DNA of 64,000 nucleotides from Lachnospiraceae bacterium (GTDB taxonomy: Bacteria > Bacillota > Clostridia > Lachnospirales > Lachnospiraceae). The notes below the pieces were generated by a model that was given only the letters and a program-made list of their open reading frames with translations, was not told the origin of the DNA and did not search any database. Location: positions 1 through 64,000 of the forward strand of contig JAIKXN010000264.1 of NCBI GenBank assembly GCA_024684055.1, read 5' to 3'. Numbering within the stretch: position 1 is the first letter of the stretch; each line of letters starts with the position of its first letter. Shown here one piece after another: positions 1 to 9,190 of the stretch. The position numbers and the translations under genes were made by a program.

Positions 1-809
1 GGACACGCGCTGATTCTTCTTCGCTGAACGGCGCAGTCCAAAAGTGCCTGGGAATATTCTGCCATGAAGTTTTTGTCTTTATTCTTAATGACTTTTTCAT
101 CACATGCCGCTTCAATATCTCTGCAAAGAAGCACATATGCAATCCAGCAGAGAGGATTGAACCAGTAAACAGAAAGAAGTACGAATCCCAGAGGTTTCCA
201 GAAATGATCGCCTCTTTTGATATGAGCCTTTTCGTGTCTTATTACATAATCGAAAGTCTGCTTATCAAGTCCCGAAGGAACATATATTATCGGTCTGAAA
301 ATTCCAAGCACAAACGGAGAATTCAAATCGTCTGAAATTCTTATTCTCGTTTCGCCCTTCGATAAAGGTACCGCCGTATTCACGCTCTTCTTTAAACTAA
401 TGAAACTGATTAAAGAATAAATAAGCATTCCGGCCACGCCCGCAATCCAGACATATGAAACAACCGAAACAATAATCTGTAACGGACTTCTTTTTGCTTC
501 ATACGAAACGGGAAATGTTTCTTCCACAACCGGATTGATCGTATTGTTTACGAACTCCAGTCCCGTATGTATTTCAGGTACCGCATCGGATGTAACTATA
601 TCCGCTGAGATTACTTCGCTGCTTGGAATAAGACTCAGTGCACTTTCAATCGAAAAAGGTAAAAGAAGTCTTAATGCCACCAGCGCCCAGAGAATACACG
701 ATACCCACTTTGGTGCTTTTTTAAGAAATAATCTGATTAACAGAACAGCAAGAATCATCCATCCCGCGACCAGACTTAAATTTAATATTTTAAGAAAAAT
801 CACACTCAT
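1..809 (-). CDS. BlaR1-type M56 family sensor/metallopeptidase, 3' part missing (runs off window start)
   Basis: Reverse-strand reading gives MSVIFLKILNLSLVAGWMILAVLLIRLFLKK... and a HEKAHIKRGDHFWKP zinc-protease motif; follows a BlaI-type regulator; open at window edge so absent from ORF track. Confidence 0.85.
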   Translation of the reverse strand, partial: MSVIFLKILNLSLVAGWMILAVLLIRLFLKKAPKWVSCILWALVALRLLLPFSIESALSLIPSSEVISADIVTSDAVPEIHTGLEFVNNTINPVVEETFPVSYEAKRSPLQIIVSVVSYVWIAGVAGMLIYSLISFISLKKSVNTAVPLSKGETRIRISDDLNSPFVLGIFRPIIYVPSGLDKQTFDYVIRHEKAHIKRGDHFWKPLGFVLLSVYWFNPLCWIAYVLLCRDIEAACDEKVIKNKDKNFMAEYSQALLDCAVQRRRISAC

Positions 810-838
810 GATACTGTCTCCCATGAAAATTCAATTAG

Positions 839-1198
839 TTATTCTGCCTTAAATTCATTAATCATCTTCTGAATTTCATCGGCTTCTTTCGCAGTAAGTT
901 TTTTGTTTGAAATAAATGCCGCTATAAATGCAGGAAGCGATCCGGCATATGAATCCTCAATAATCTGTTCGCTCTTTGCGGAATAAAACTCTTCTTTTGA
1001 AATAAGCGAAGATACTATTCCGTCATCGTTTTTGAACAGACCTTTTTCGCAAACCTTACGAAGCACAGTGTATGTAGTCGACTTTTTCCACTGCAGTTCC
1101 TTTTCGCATATTTTTACCAGATCACCGGATGCAATCGGTTCATTCGACCAGACTATATCCGCAAAACGTTCCTGTACAGCTCCAAGTTCAAAATCCAT
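839..1198 (-). CDS. BlaI/MecI/CopY family transcriptional repressor
   Basis: 119 aa winged-helix protein, adjacent to M56/BlaR1 gene. Confidence 0.88.
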   Translation of the reverse strand: MDFELGAVQERFADIVWSNEPIASGDLVKICEKELQWKKSTTYTVLRKVCEKGLFKNDDGIVSSLISKEEFYSAKSEQIIEDSYAGSLPAFIAAFISNKKLTAKEADEIQKMINEFKAE

Positions 1199-1215
1199 AA
1201 TAATGTTTCTCCTTT

Positions 1216-1268
1216 GGTCTATCTTGATAAACCATTATTAGTTTATCGCAATAAACCACTTTTGTCAA
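1216..1268 (-). promoter_or_regulatory. Promoter (TTGACA-17-TAAACT) overlapped by two palindromic operators, likely autoregulatory BlaI sites
   Basis: Minus strand -35 at 1263-1268, -10 at 1240-1245; perfect inverted repeat GTTTATcgcaATAAAC 1241-1256 and near-perfect GGTCTATC-TT-GATAAACC 1216-1233. Confidence 0.7.
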
Positions 1269-1274
1269 CAATTA

Positions 1275-1300
1275 AAAAACTGCCCCTGAGGACAGTTTTT
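1275..1300 (-). terminator. Intrinsic terminator of the GGDEF gene or bidirectional
   Basis: AAAAACTG...CAGTTTTT stem with flanking A/T tracts. Confidence 0.55.
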
Positions 1301-2387
1301 AAAATTCCGGAACATCCTCGGAAATTACTATATTCTTTCCGTGCTGCTTTCCGTAATACATACGTTCATCCGCCAGTTTGATTATTTCTTCGGGTTTGTG
1401 ATGCTCGGAATCGTTTTCGGCCACACCGATTGTAACCGTTACGTTAAGTCTTCTGTTAAAGAATACCGTGGGATTCGTCTCGATGTCTTTTCTTAAGTTT
1501 TCCATCTTTTCCCTGGCCGCATCGAAACTTACGTCTTTCATGAAAATAACGATTTCCTCGCCGCCCCATCTGCAGATGTCGCATCCGTGCATTTCTCTTT
1601 TAATGATATTCGTAACGTGTCTTAAAACTTCATCGCCGCCGTCATGGCCGTACGAATCGTTAATTCTTTTAAAATTGTCAAGATCGCAGAAAGAAATACA
1701 GAACGGCTTTGATTCGTCATCCTTTACATATTTTTCGACCAGAGGCATAAATCCTCTTCGGTTTAAAAGCCCCGTAAGAACGTCTTCGCTCGCATCCAGA
1801 GAGAGTTCCTTATTCTTTTCCTCAAGGTCGGTCATCTCGACTTCGCTTGAATAAATATACAGAATGTTATAAAAGATAACAGCAAATACCATTACAAACA
1901 TTGAGAAAATAACCAGAATATGTCTGAAAACCGGCGTGAGTTCGTAATAAGGTTTTGCATCTCCGAAAATAAAATATAAAACAGCAAAAATGGAAAAATT
2001 CAAAACAAGAAGAAGCGCAATTATCCATCTCTTCGCCCCCTTAAAAAGGAAACATCCGAAATAAATTATTATCGGAACAATCGAAAACAGGAAACAGAAA
2101 GATCCGTTGTGAAGACCTATGAAATACGTCGACATAACGGTGTAGACGGAAACTTCGACAATTATGCTTATGTAGGCCGGCATAATATGACCGAATCTGC
2201 ATAAGAATATACAGAAAATATATACTATAACACTTAAAATATTAAACTCAATAAGCGGTGTAAGTTTTGCCGCTGTCATGATTCCCAAAAGCGTTGCATG
2301 AACAAAACACATAACCACAACAGTAAAAAGAATCCCGTTGTGGACAAGGAAATGCATAATCTTATTTACTATTTTGCTGTTTTTCAC
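1299..2387 (-). CDS. Membrane-anchored diguanylate cyclase (GGDEF domain)
   Basis: N-terminal multi-TM region; CRWGGEEIVIF signature. Confidence 0.88.
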   Translation of the reverse strand: MKNSKIVNKIMHFLVHNGILFTVVVMCFVHATLLGIMTAAKLTPLIEFNILSVIVYIFCIFLCRFGHIMPAYISIIVEVSVYTVMSTYFIGLHNGSFCFLFSIVPIIIYFGCFLFKGAKRWIIALLLVLNFSIFAVLYFIFGDAKPYYELTPVFRHILVIFSMFVMVFAVIFYNILYIYSSEVEMTDLEEKNKELSLDASEDVLTGLLNRRGFMPLVEKYVKDDESKPFCISFCDLDNFKRINDSYGHDGGDEVLRHVTNIIKREMHGCDICRWGGEEIVIFMKDVSFDAAREKMENLRKDIETNPTVFFNRRLNVTVTIGVAENDSEHHKPEEIIKLADERMYYGKQHGKNIVISEDVPEF

Positions 2388-2417
2388 CCTTTACACCTTC
2401 TTAATAATTTATCCCGA

Positions 2418-3203
2418 TTACTTTCTTCTTTGTCTGTAAGCCTCGTACATGACCAAAGATGCGGCAACCGAAGCATTTAAGCTTTCAACTTTTCCGCACA
2501 TCGGAATAAAACATACATCATCGCATTTTTCGACGGTTTCTTTTTTCAGACCATTCCCCTCATTTCCGATAAAAAACGCACATGATGATGTGTAATCATA
2601 TTTGTCATACTCTCTTGCCTCTTTTGAAAGAGCACAGGCGTATGTTTTAATTCCCTTTTCCTTAAGAGCCGAAATCGTTTCATCGGTATTATCCGTCGAA
2701 ACAAACTTAACTCTGAAAACACTTCCCATTGTCGAACGGATAACCTTGGGATTGTAAATATCCACGCAGTCCGCTGACATAATAACTCCGCTTGCTCCTG
2801 CTCCTTCGGCAGTTCTTATTATCGTTCCGAGATTGCCGGGATCCTGAATATTTTCAAGGAATACAACGCACGAATTTTCGCCTTCGAGAATATCTTTTAC
2901 ATCTGTATTGATTCTCTTAAGCACCATAAGAATACCCTGCGGAGTAACGGTATCGGAAAGCTGTCTGAAAGCAGCATCGCTTACGATTTCATAACTTGTT
3001 CTCTCAAGTTTTTTTCTTAATTCCTTATCAAGATTTCCGATAGCGCCCGCACTGATAAAAACCTCATCAATAAGAGGAAGCGGCGCTTCTTCGAACATCT
3101 TGAGACCTTCGGCCACAAACTTTCCTTCTTTTTTACGGAATTTCGATTTTTCAAGAAGCGTTATGACATATTTAATTCTTCCGTTATTTGTAGAAGTTAT
3201 CAA
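2418..3203 (-). CDS. TrmH/SpoU family RNA 2'-O-methyltransferase
   Basis: LENIQDPGNLGTIIRTAEGAGASGV and FIGNEGNGL...IPMCGKVESLNASVAASLVMYE motifs. Confidence 0.92.
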   Translation of the reverse strand: MITSTNNGRIKYVITLLEKSKFRKKEGKFVAEGLKMFEEAPLPLIDEVFISAGAIGNLDKELRKKLERTSYEIVSDAAFRQLSDTVTPQGILMVLKRINTDVKDILEGENSCVVFLENIQDPGNLGTIIRTAEGAGASGVIMSADCVDIYNPKVIRSTMGSVFRVKFVSTDNTDETISALKEKGIKTYACALSKEAREYDKYDYTSSCAFFIGNEGNGLKKETVEKCDDVCFIPMCGKVESLNASVAASLVMYEAYRQRRK

Positions 3204-3223
3204 TTTATCACCTGTTAAAAAAA

Positions 3224-4198
3224 CTACATGGAAAGCATCTTGCTTACTCTGTATTCGTATTCGGAAAGATCCTTCTGCATTGCAAGAGCTTCATCAATAT
3301 CAAAATCAGTGAATTCACCTTTCTTGTAAGCAACAACTCTGTTGGTCTTTCCTTCGCAGAGAATTTCTGCGGCATAAGAACCCATGATGGAAGCATAGAA
3401 TCTGTCCTTACAGGTCGGTGAACCGCCACGCTGCATGTATCCGAGAATGGTTGCTCTCGTTTCGATGCCTGTAGCAGCTTCGATTCTTCTCGCCATACTT
3501 GTGGAATGTCCGATTCCTTCGGCATTGATTATAATGTGATGGCGTTTGCCTTTTTTCCTGTTCTGAATGATGTTATTTATAATTGTCTGTTCGTTGTAAT
3601 CGTATTTTTCGGGAAGAAGAATATCCTCGGCGCCGTTTGCGATACCGCACCAGAGAGCGATATAACCGGCATTTCTTCCCATAACCTCGATGATACTGCA
3701 TCTTTCATGTGAAGATGATGTATCTCTTACCTTATCGATTGCTTCCATCGCCGTATTAATGGCGGTATCGAAACCGATTGTATAATCTGTACATGCAATA
3801 TCAAGGTCAATTGTTCCGGGAATTCCGATTGTATTGATTCCGTGTTTTGAAAGTGCAAGCGCACCTCTGTAAGAGCCGTCACCGCCGATAACGACGATTC
3901 CGTCTATGCCGTGCTTTTTGCACATTTCGGCACCCTTTGCCTGACCTTCCTCAGTCATGAATTCCATACATCTCGCCGTTCCGAGAATCGTACCGCCTTC
4001 GTCAATAATATCCGATACGCTGTTTCTGTTCATATCGACTATTTCTTCGGCAAGAAGTCCTGCGTAGCCTCTTTTGATTCCCTTAACTGCCACGCCTTTG
4101 CAAAGAGCCGTTCTTACAACACCTCTTATGGCCGCATTCATTCCGGGCGCATCGCCACCGCTTGTAAGCACTCCGATTGTTTTAATTGTATCAGCCAT
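3224..4198 (-). CDS. pfkA: ATP-type 6-phosphofructokinase
   Basis: GVLTSGGDAPGMNA, GGDGSYRGA, PGTIDLDI, MGRNAGYIA motifs; start set at MADTIK after a GGAGGAG SD. Confidence 0.95.
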   Translation of the reverse strand: MADTIKTIGVLTSGGDAPGMNAAIRGVVRTALCKGVAVKGIKRGYAGLLAEEIVDMNRNSVSDIIDEGGTILGTARCMEFMTEEGQAKGAEMCKKHGIDGIVVIGGDGSYRGALALSKHGINTIGIPGTIDLDIACTDYTIGFDTAINTAMEAIDKVRDTSSSHERCSIIEVMGRNAGYIALWCGIANGAEDILLPEKYDYNEQTIINNIIQNRKKGKRHHIIINAEGIGHSTSMARRIEAATGIETRATILGYMQRGGSPTCKDRFYASIMGSYAAEILCEGKTNRVVAYKKGEFTDFDIDEALAMQKDLSEYEYRVSKMLSM

Positions 4199-4222
4199 AT
4201 TCTCCTCCATTCCATCAGTAAA

Positions 4223-7200
4223 CTACCTGATAACTGCCGTTCTTTCCCCTAAAATCGCTTCTATTTCCCGAACCGTGCTTTCATCAGCAGAAACTCCGAG
4301 CTCGCTTTTCGAGATGGTTCTCAGTTTATTTTCCTTTATAACACGGACATTTACGTTGTCGACACCTCTGTGTTTTCTGAGAATTTCATAAGCAGAAGTC
4401 CACAACTCATTATACTTGTCCATGTCATCAAACTTCAACCATAAATTTTTGGGAAGGTCATCAAAGAAATACACTTCTTCAACGATTATCTTTGAATCCG
4501 CTTCGTCCTCGGTCGATACCCTGCCCGATACAAATACAGGTCTGTCGGGATCGAGATTATCCCTTACCCTGTCGTATGCTTTCGGGAATACCATTGCTTC
4601 GACGCTTCCGGTTAAATCTTCAAGTTCGAAGATTGCCATGGTTTCCTTTTTCTTTGTCAGTCTGACATTGAGATTGGAAATCATACCGCCGATCGTAACC
4701 TTGGTTTTATCTTCCAGTCTGCTTCCTTCGAATTCGGGCTCATAAACAAAATCCGAAGCATAAGCCGTTACGTTTTTCTTCCAGATATCCATTACATCGT
4801 CAAGAGGATGTCCGGATACATAGACTCCGAGTACTTCTCTTTCCATGTGAAGAATTACTTCTTTGGGGAACTCCTCGATATCGGGAAGTTTGACATCCAT
4901 AAGTTTCTTTTCTTCATGAGGAATCATGTCAAAGATTGTCATCTGGTTGCTGTCGATTTTTTTGTTTTCCGCAGAAACATCATCCATGAGTTTCTCGTAA
5001 ACCTGCATGTACTGTCTTCTGTTTCCGCCGAGGCTGTCGAATGCACCTGCTTTGATAAAGTTTTCAACAGCACGTTTATTTATGTCCTTGGTTCCCATTC
5101 TTCTGATGAAGTCGGAAATGCTTTCGAAATCGCCGTTTGCTTCACGTTCGGCAACAATCCTGTCGATTACGGGGCCGCCGACATTTTTTATCGCTTTAAG
5201 CGAATAAATAAGCTTATTGTCTTTTAAGGTAAAATCGTTCATGCCGGCATTGATATCGGGAGGAAGAACCTCTATTCCCATTTCTCTCGCCACGCTTATG
5301 TACTCTGCCGTCTTGACGGGGTTGTCAAGGAAACATGTGATAAGCGCAGCCATATATTCAACGGGATAATAATATTTCATGTATGCCGTCTGGAAGGAAA
5401 TCAGCGAATAAACCGCAGAGTGCGACTTGTTGAAAGCATATGCGGCGAAAGTTTTCATTTCGGCATAAATCTGTTTTGCGACATCTTCGGGAATGCCTCT
5501 TTTTATACATCCGTCGATGCCCTTTTCTTCGTTACCGTATATAAAATACCTTCCCTGCTCTTCCATTTCTGCGGCTTTTTTCTTGGACATGATTTTACGC
5601 ACCTTGTCGCTTCCGCCCATGGTAAAGCCCGCCAGATCCCTTACTATCTGCATAACCTGTTCCTGATAAACAATACAGCCGTATGTTGTATTAAGAATAG
5701 GCTTTAATTCATCGCAAAGGTATACTGCCGCTTCCGGATTTTCCTTGCATCTTATATAGTTGTCGATGTACTGCATGGGACCGGGTCTGTAAAGTGCGAT
5801 TCCGGCCATTACGTTTTCAAGATTCTTCGGCTTCAGTTTTTTCATAAAACCTCGCATGCCGCCGGATTCGAGCTGGAACACGCCTTCGGTGTTACCCGTT
5901 CCTATATATTCATAAACCTTTATATCATTTAAATCGAGTTCGTCGAGATTAATGTCGATTCCCCTGGATTTCTTAACGTTCTTACATGCTTTTTCAAGTA
6001 CCGTAAGAGTCTTTAAGCTAAGGAAATCCATTTTTAGAAGTCCCTGCTCTTCGAGAATCGGCGCTTCATACTGGGTTACGACTATTTCGTCGGAGCCTTT
6101 CGAAAGAGGCACGAACGCTTCTACTTCCCTGGGTGCTATGAGAACACCTGCGGGATGAACGGATGAGTGTCTCGGAAGATGCTCGAGTTTGAAAGACATG
6201 TCGATTACTTTCTTAACATTTTCATCGGTTTCATACATCTTTCTTAAATCGGAACTTACCCTTAACGCATTCGCAAGGTTTACTTCCTCGTCATTTATTC
6301 TGTTCGGAATTGCCTTTGAAATTCTGTCGCCGACTTCATAAGGAAGCGCAAGAACTCTTGCAACATCTCTTACAACGCCCTTGGCTTTAAGAGTACCGAA
6401 AGTGATAATCTTCGATACCTTTTCCTCGCCGTATTTTCTGATAACATAGTCAACAACTTCCTGACGTCTTTCATCGCCGAAGTCAATATCAATATCGGGC
6501 ATGGTAACACGTTCGGGGTTTAAGAATCTTTCAAAGAAGAGACTGAACTCAAGCGGATCGAGATTCGTAATTCCGAGGCAGTACGAAACTATACTTCCGG
6601 CAGCCGAGCCTCGTCCCGGTCCTACCGCAATGCCGTTTTTCTTTGCATATTCGATGAAATCCATAACTATGAGGAAATAGTCAACGAATCCCATTTTTTC
6701 GATGACTCCGAGTTCATAATCGAGGCGCTCTTTCGCCTCGGTATTGTCTGCGGAATATCGTTTCTTTAATCCTTCCTCGCATCTGTATCTTAAATATCCC
6801 CTGCTGTCAAAGCCTTCGGGAACCTCGAAATGAGGAAGTTTGGGCTCTTTGCCGGGCATTGTCATATGGCATCTCTCGGCAACAAGCTGTGTATTGTCTA
6901 TTGCTTCGGGAGCATAAGGAAAAAGTTCCCTCATTTCGCTTTCGCTTCTGACGAAAAACTGTCCGTATTCGTATCTCATACGGTCCGTATCATTTACGTT
7001 CTTGCCTGTCTGAAGGCACAAAAGAAGATCATGCGCATCGGCATCCGAAGCGTATGTATAATGAACGTCATTTGTCGCAACAAGAGGAATATCCAGTTCT
7101 TTTGAAAGTCTGTATATTTCAGGATTAATCTTTAACTGATCTGCGATTCCGTGATTCTGAATTTCAAGGAAATAATTGTCCTTTCCGAAGATGTCGATAT

Positions 7201-7678
7201 ATTCGAGCGCAACCTTCTTCGCCTCATCATATAATCCGTGATTGAGGTTAACGGCAACTTCTCCCTGAAGACATCCCGAAAGACAGATTAAACCTTCATG
7301 GTATTTCCTTAACACTTCCTTGTCGACTCTGGGCTTGTAATAATATCCTTCCTTAAATCCGATGGATACAAGTCTCATAAGATTGTGATAGCCTAAATCA
7401 TTCTCGCAGAGAAGCACAAGGTGGAAGTATTTGTATTCTCCCACGTCCTTTGTGAATCTCGACTCCGGCGCCACATAAACCTCGCAGCCTATAATCGGTT
7501 CTATTCCCTGTTTCTTCGCTTCTTCGTAAAACGCAACGCATCCGTACATCGTTCCGTGATCCGTAATCGCTGCGTGAGTCATTCCGAGTTCCTTGACTCT
7601 TTTAACATATTCTTTTATTTTATTTGAACCGTCCAGAAGGGAAAATTCCGTATGAACGTGAAGATGAGTAAATGCCAT
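4223..7678 (-). CDS. dnaE: DNA polymerase III alpha subunit
   Basis: 1151 aa; PHP domain FTHLHVHTEFSLLDG, polymerase PDIDIDFGDERRQEVVDYV. Confidence 0.97.
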   Translation of the reverse strand: MAFTHLHVHTEFSLLDGSNKIKEYVKRVKELGMTHAAITDHGTMYGCVAFYEEAKKQGIEPIIGCEVYVAPESRFTKDVGEYKYFHLVLLCENDLGYHNLMRLVSIGFKEGYYYKPRVDKEVLRKYHEGLICLSGCLQGEVAVNLNHGLYDEAKKVALEYIDIFGKDNYFLEIQNHGIADQLKINPEIYRLSKELDIPLVATNDVHYTYASDADAHDLLLCLQTGKNVNDTDRMRYEYGQFFVRSESEMRELFPYAPEAIDNTQLVAERCHMTMPGKEPKLPHFEVPEGFDSRGYLRYRCEEGLKKRYSADNTEAKERLDYELGVIEKMGFVDYFLIVMDFIEYAKKNGIAVGPGRGSAAGSIVSYCLGITNLDPLEFSLFFERFLNPERVTMPDIDIDFGDERRQEVVDYVIRKYGEEKVSKIITFGTLKAKGVVRDVARVLALPYEVGDRISKAIPNRINDEEVNLANALRVSSDLRKMYETDENVKKVIDMSFKLEHLPRHSSVHPAGVLIAPREVEAFVPLSKGSDEIVVTQYEAPILEEQGLLKMDFLSLKTLTVLEKACKNVKKSRGIDINLDELDLNDIKVYEYIGTGNTEGVFQLESGGMRGFMKKLKPKNLENVMAGIALYRPGPMQYIDNYIRCKENPEAAVYLCDELKPILNTTYGCIVYQEQVMQIVRDLAGFTMGGSDKVRKIMSKKKAAEMEEQGRYFIYGNEEKGIDGCIKRGIPEDVAKQIYAEMKTFAAYAFNKSHSAVYSLISFQTAYMKYYYPVEYMAALITCFLDNPVKTAEYISVAREMGIEVLPPDINAGMNDFTLKDNKLIYSLKAIKNVGGPVIDRIVAEREANGDFESISDFIRRMGTKDINKRAVENFIKAGAFDSLGGNRRQYMQVYEKLMDDVSAENKKIDSNQMTIFDMIPHEEKKLMDVKLPDIEEFPKEVILHMEREVLGVYVSGHPLDDVMDIWKKNVTAYASDFVYEPEFEGSRLEDKTKVTIGGMISNLNVRLTKKKETMAIFELEDLTGSVEAMVFPKAYDRVRDNLDPDRPVFVSGRVSTEDEADSKIIVEEVYFFDDLPKNLWLKFDDMDKYNELWTSAYEILRKHRGVDNVNVRVIKENKLRTISKSELGVSADESTVREIEAILGERTAVIR

Positions 7679-7837
7679 AAAATCCGTAATTCCTTATCTG
7701 TTGCAATGAAAAGAAATACGTTCAAAATATAAACGTATGTTCTAATAAATTCTATCACATTCCGCCCGACCTTTAAAGAGCAATTACCTGCCATAAACGC
7801 CCTCTGCCCGTAAAATCGGGATAAAAAATTTTTAAAA

Positions 7838-7870
7838 AAGACCGCATTGCTAAATAAACAATACGGTCTT
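7838..7870 (-). terminator. Intrinsic terminator downstream of murA
   Basis: AAGACCGTATTG...CAATGCGGTCTT stem followed on minus strand by TTTTTAAAAATTTTTT. Confidence 0.8.
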
Positions 7871-9137
7871 ATACTTCCATTTTCTGAATGTCGGCGCCGA
7901 GTTGTCTCAACTTCTTGTCAAAATTCTCGTAGCCTCTTTCGATATATTCTATTCCGTCGATATCCGATCCGCCCTTTGCGGCAAGCGCTGCAAGAACAAG
8001 CGCCGCTCCCGCTCGAAGATCGGGTGATGTCATGTTTGCGCCCTGATAATATTCAACTCCGTCGATGTATGCCGTGGTGCTCTCGTCAACGGTTATGTTG
8101 CAGCCCATTTTCTTGAGTTCGTTTACATACATGAAACGGTTGTCGAAGATTGATTCAACAACTGTTGAAATACCATCGGCAAGTCCGAGCGCAACCGAAA
8201 TCTGCGGCTGCATGTCCGTCGGGAATCCCGGATAAGGAAGTGTTTTTACCTGAGTTCTCTTAAGTCTTCCTGCGGGACCGATCACTCTTACCCAGTCATC
8301 CGATTCCTGAATTTTGCATCCTATTTCTTTTAACTTCGATGAAATACTTTCAAGGTGAGTGGGAATTACATTTTTAACCGTAATGTCACCGTGAGTTATC
8401 GCTGCTGCCATCATAAATGTTCCCGCTTCGATCTGATCGGGAATAACGGCATATGTTCCGCCTCTTAAACTCTGAACGCCTGTAATCCTTATTCTGTCGG
8501 TACCTGCACCGGAAATGTGTCCGCCGATACCGTTGATGAAGTTGGCCACATCAACAACATGGGGTTCCTTTGCCGCACCTTCTATGATCGTCTTGCCGGG
8601 CGTTAAAACCGCAGCAAGCATAATGTTGATTGTCGCTCCGACCGAAACCTTATCCATGTAGATCCTGGTTCCGGAAAGTTCTGCTTCCGTTCCGTCCACC
8701 ACGATGTCGGACGCCGTTATCTTAACAGAAGCGCCGAGAGCCTCGAAGCCCTTCTCGTGCATATCAAGTCCGCGTCCGCCGATATTGCAGCCTCCGGGAA
8801 GAGGCACGACTGCCTGTCTGTATCTTCCAAGCAGTGCTCCGGCAAAATAGTAGGAAGCACGGATTTTCTTAATGTTAGGGTTTTTGACCTCGTATTTATC
8901 GATGGCGGAAGTGTTGATCCTTAATGTATTATCATCAAGATATTCTACACTGGATCCGAGCTTTTCAAGCGTTTCCACCATAATGACGGTGTCATTAACC
9001 TTAGGAACATTCTCTAATGTAATTGTCTCATCAGTAAGAATCGTAGCGGCTAAAATCGGCAATGCGGCATTCTTGGCTCCGCTTATATCTACTTCGCCTT
9101 TTAAAGCCTCTCCTCCTCTTATTCTGTAAATATTCAT
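7869..9137 (-). CDS. murA: UDP-N-acetylglucosamine 1-carboxyvinyltransferase
   Basis: GGEALKGEVDISGAKNAALPILAA; active-site loop PLPGGCNIGGR. Confidence 0.96.
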   Translation of the reverse strand: MNIYRIRGGEALKGEVDISGAKNAALPILAATILTDETITLENVPKVNDTVIMVETLEKLGSSVEYLDDNTLRINTSAIDKYEVKNPNIKKIRASYYFAGALLGRYRQAVVPLPGGCNIGGRGLDMHEKGFEALGASVKITASDIVVDGTEAELSGTRIYMDKVSVGATINIMLAAVLTPGKTIIEGAAKEPHVVDVANFINGIGGHISGAGTDRIRITGVQSLRGGTYAVIPDQIEAGTFMMAAAITHGDITVKNVIPTHLESISSKLKEIGCKIQESDDWVRVIGPAGRLKRTQVKTLPYPGFPTDMQPQISVALGLADGISTVVESIFDNRFMYVNELKKMGCNITVDESTTAYIDGVEYYQGANMTSPDLRAGAALVLAALAAKGGSDIDGIEYIERGYENFDKKLRQLGADIQKMEV

Positions 9138-9190
9138 TGATAACCTCTTAAACTGCAAACCACGAATTGCATTATATCGTCATTTAAGGA

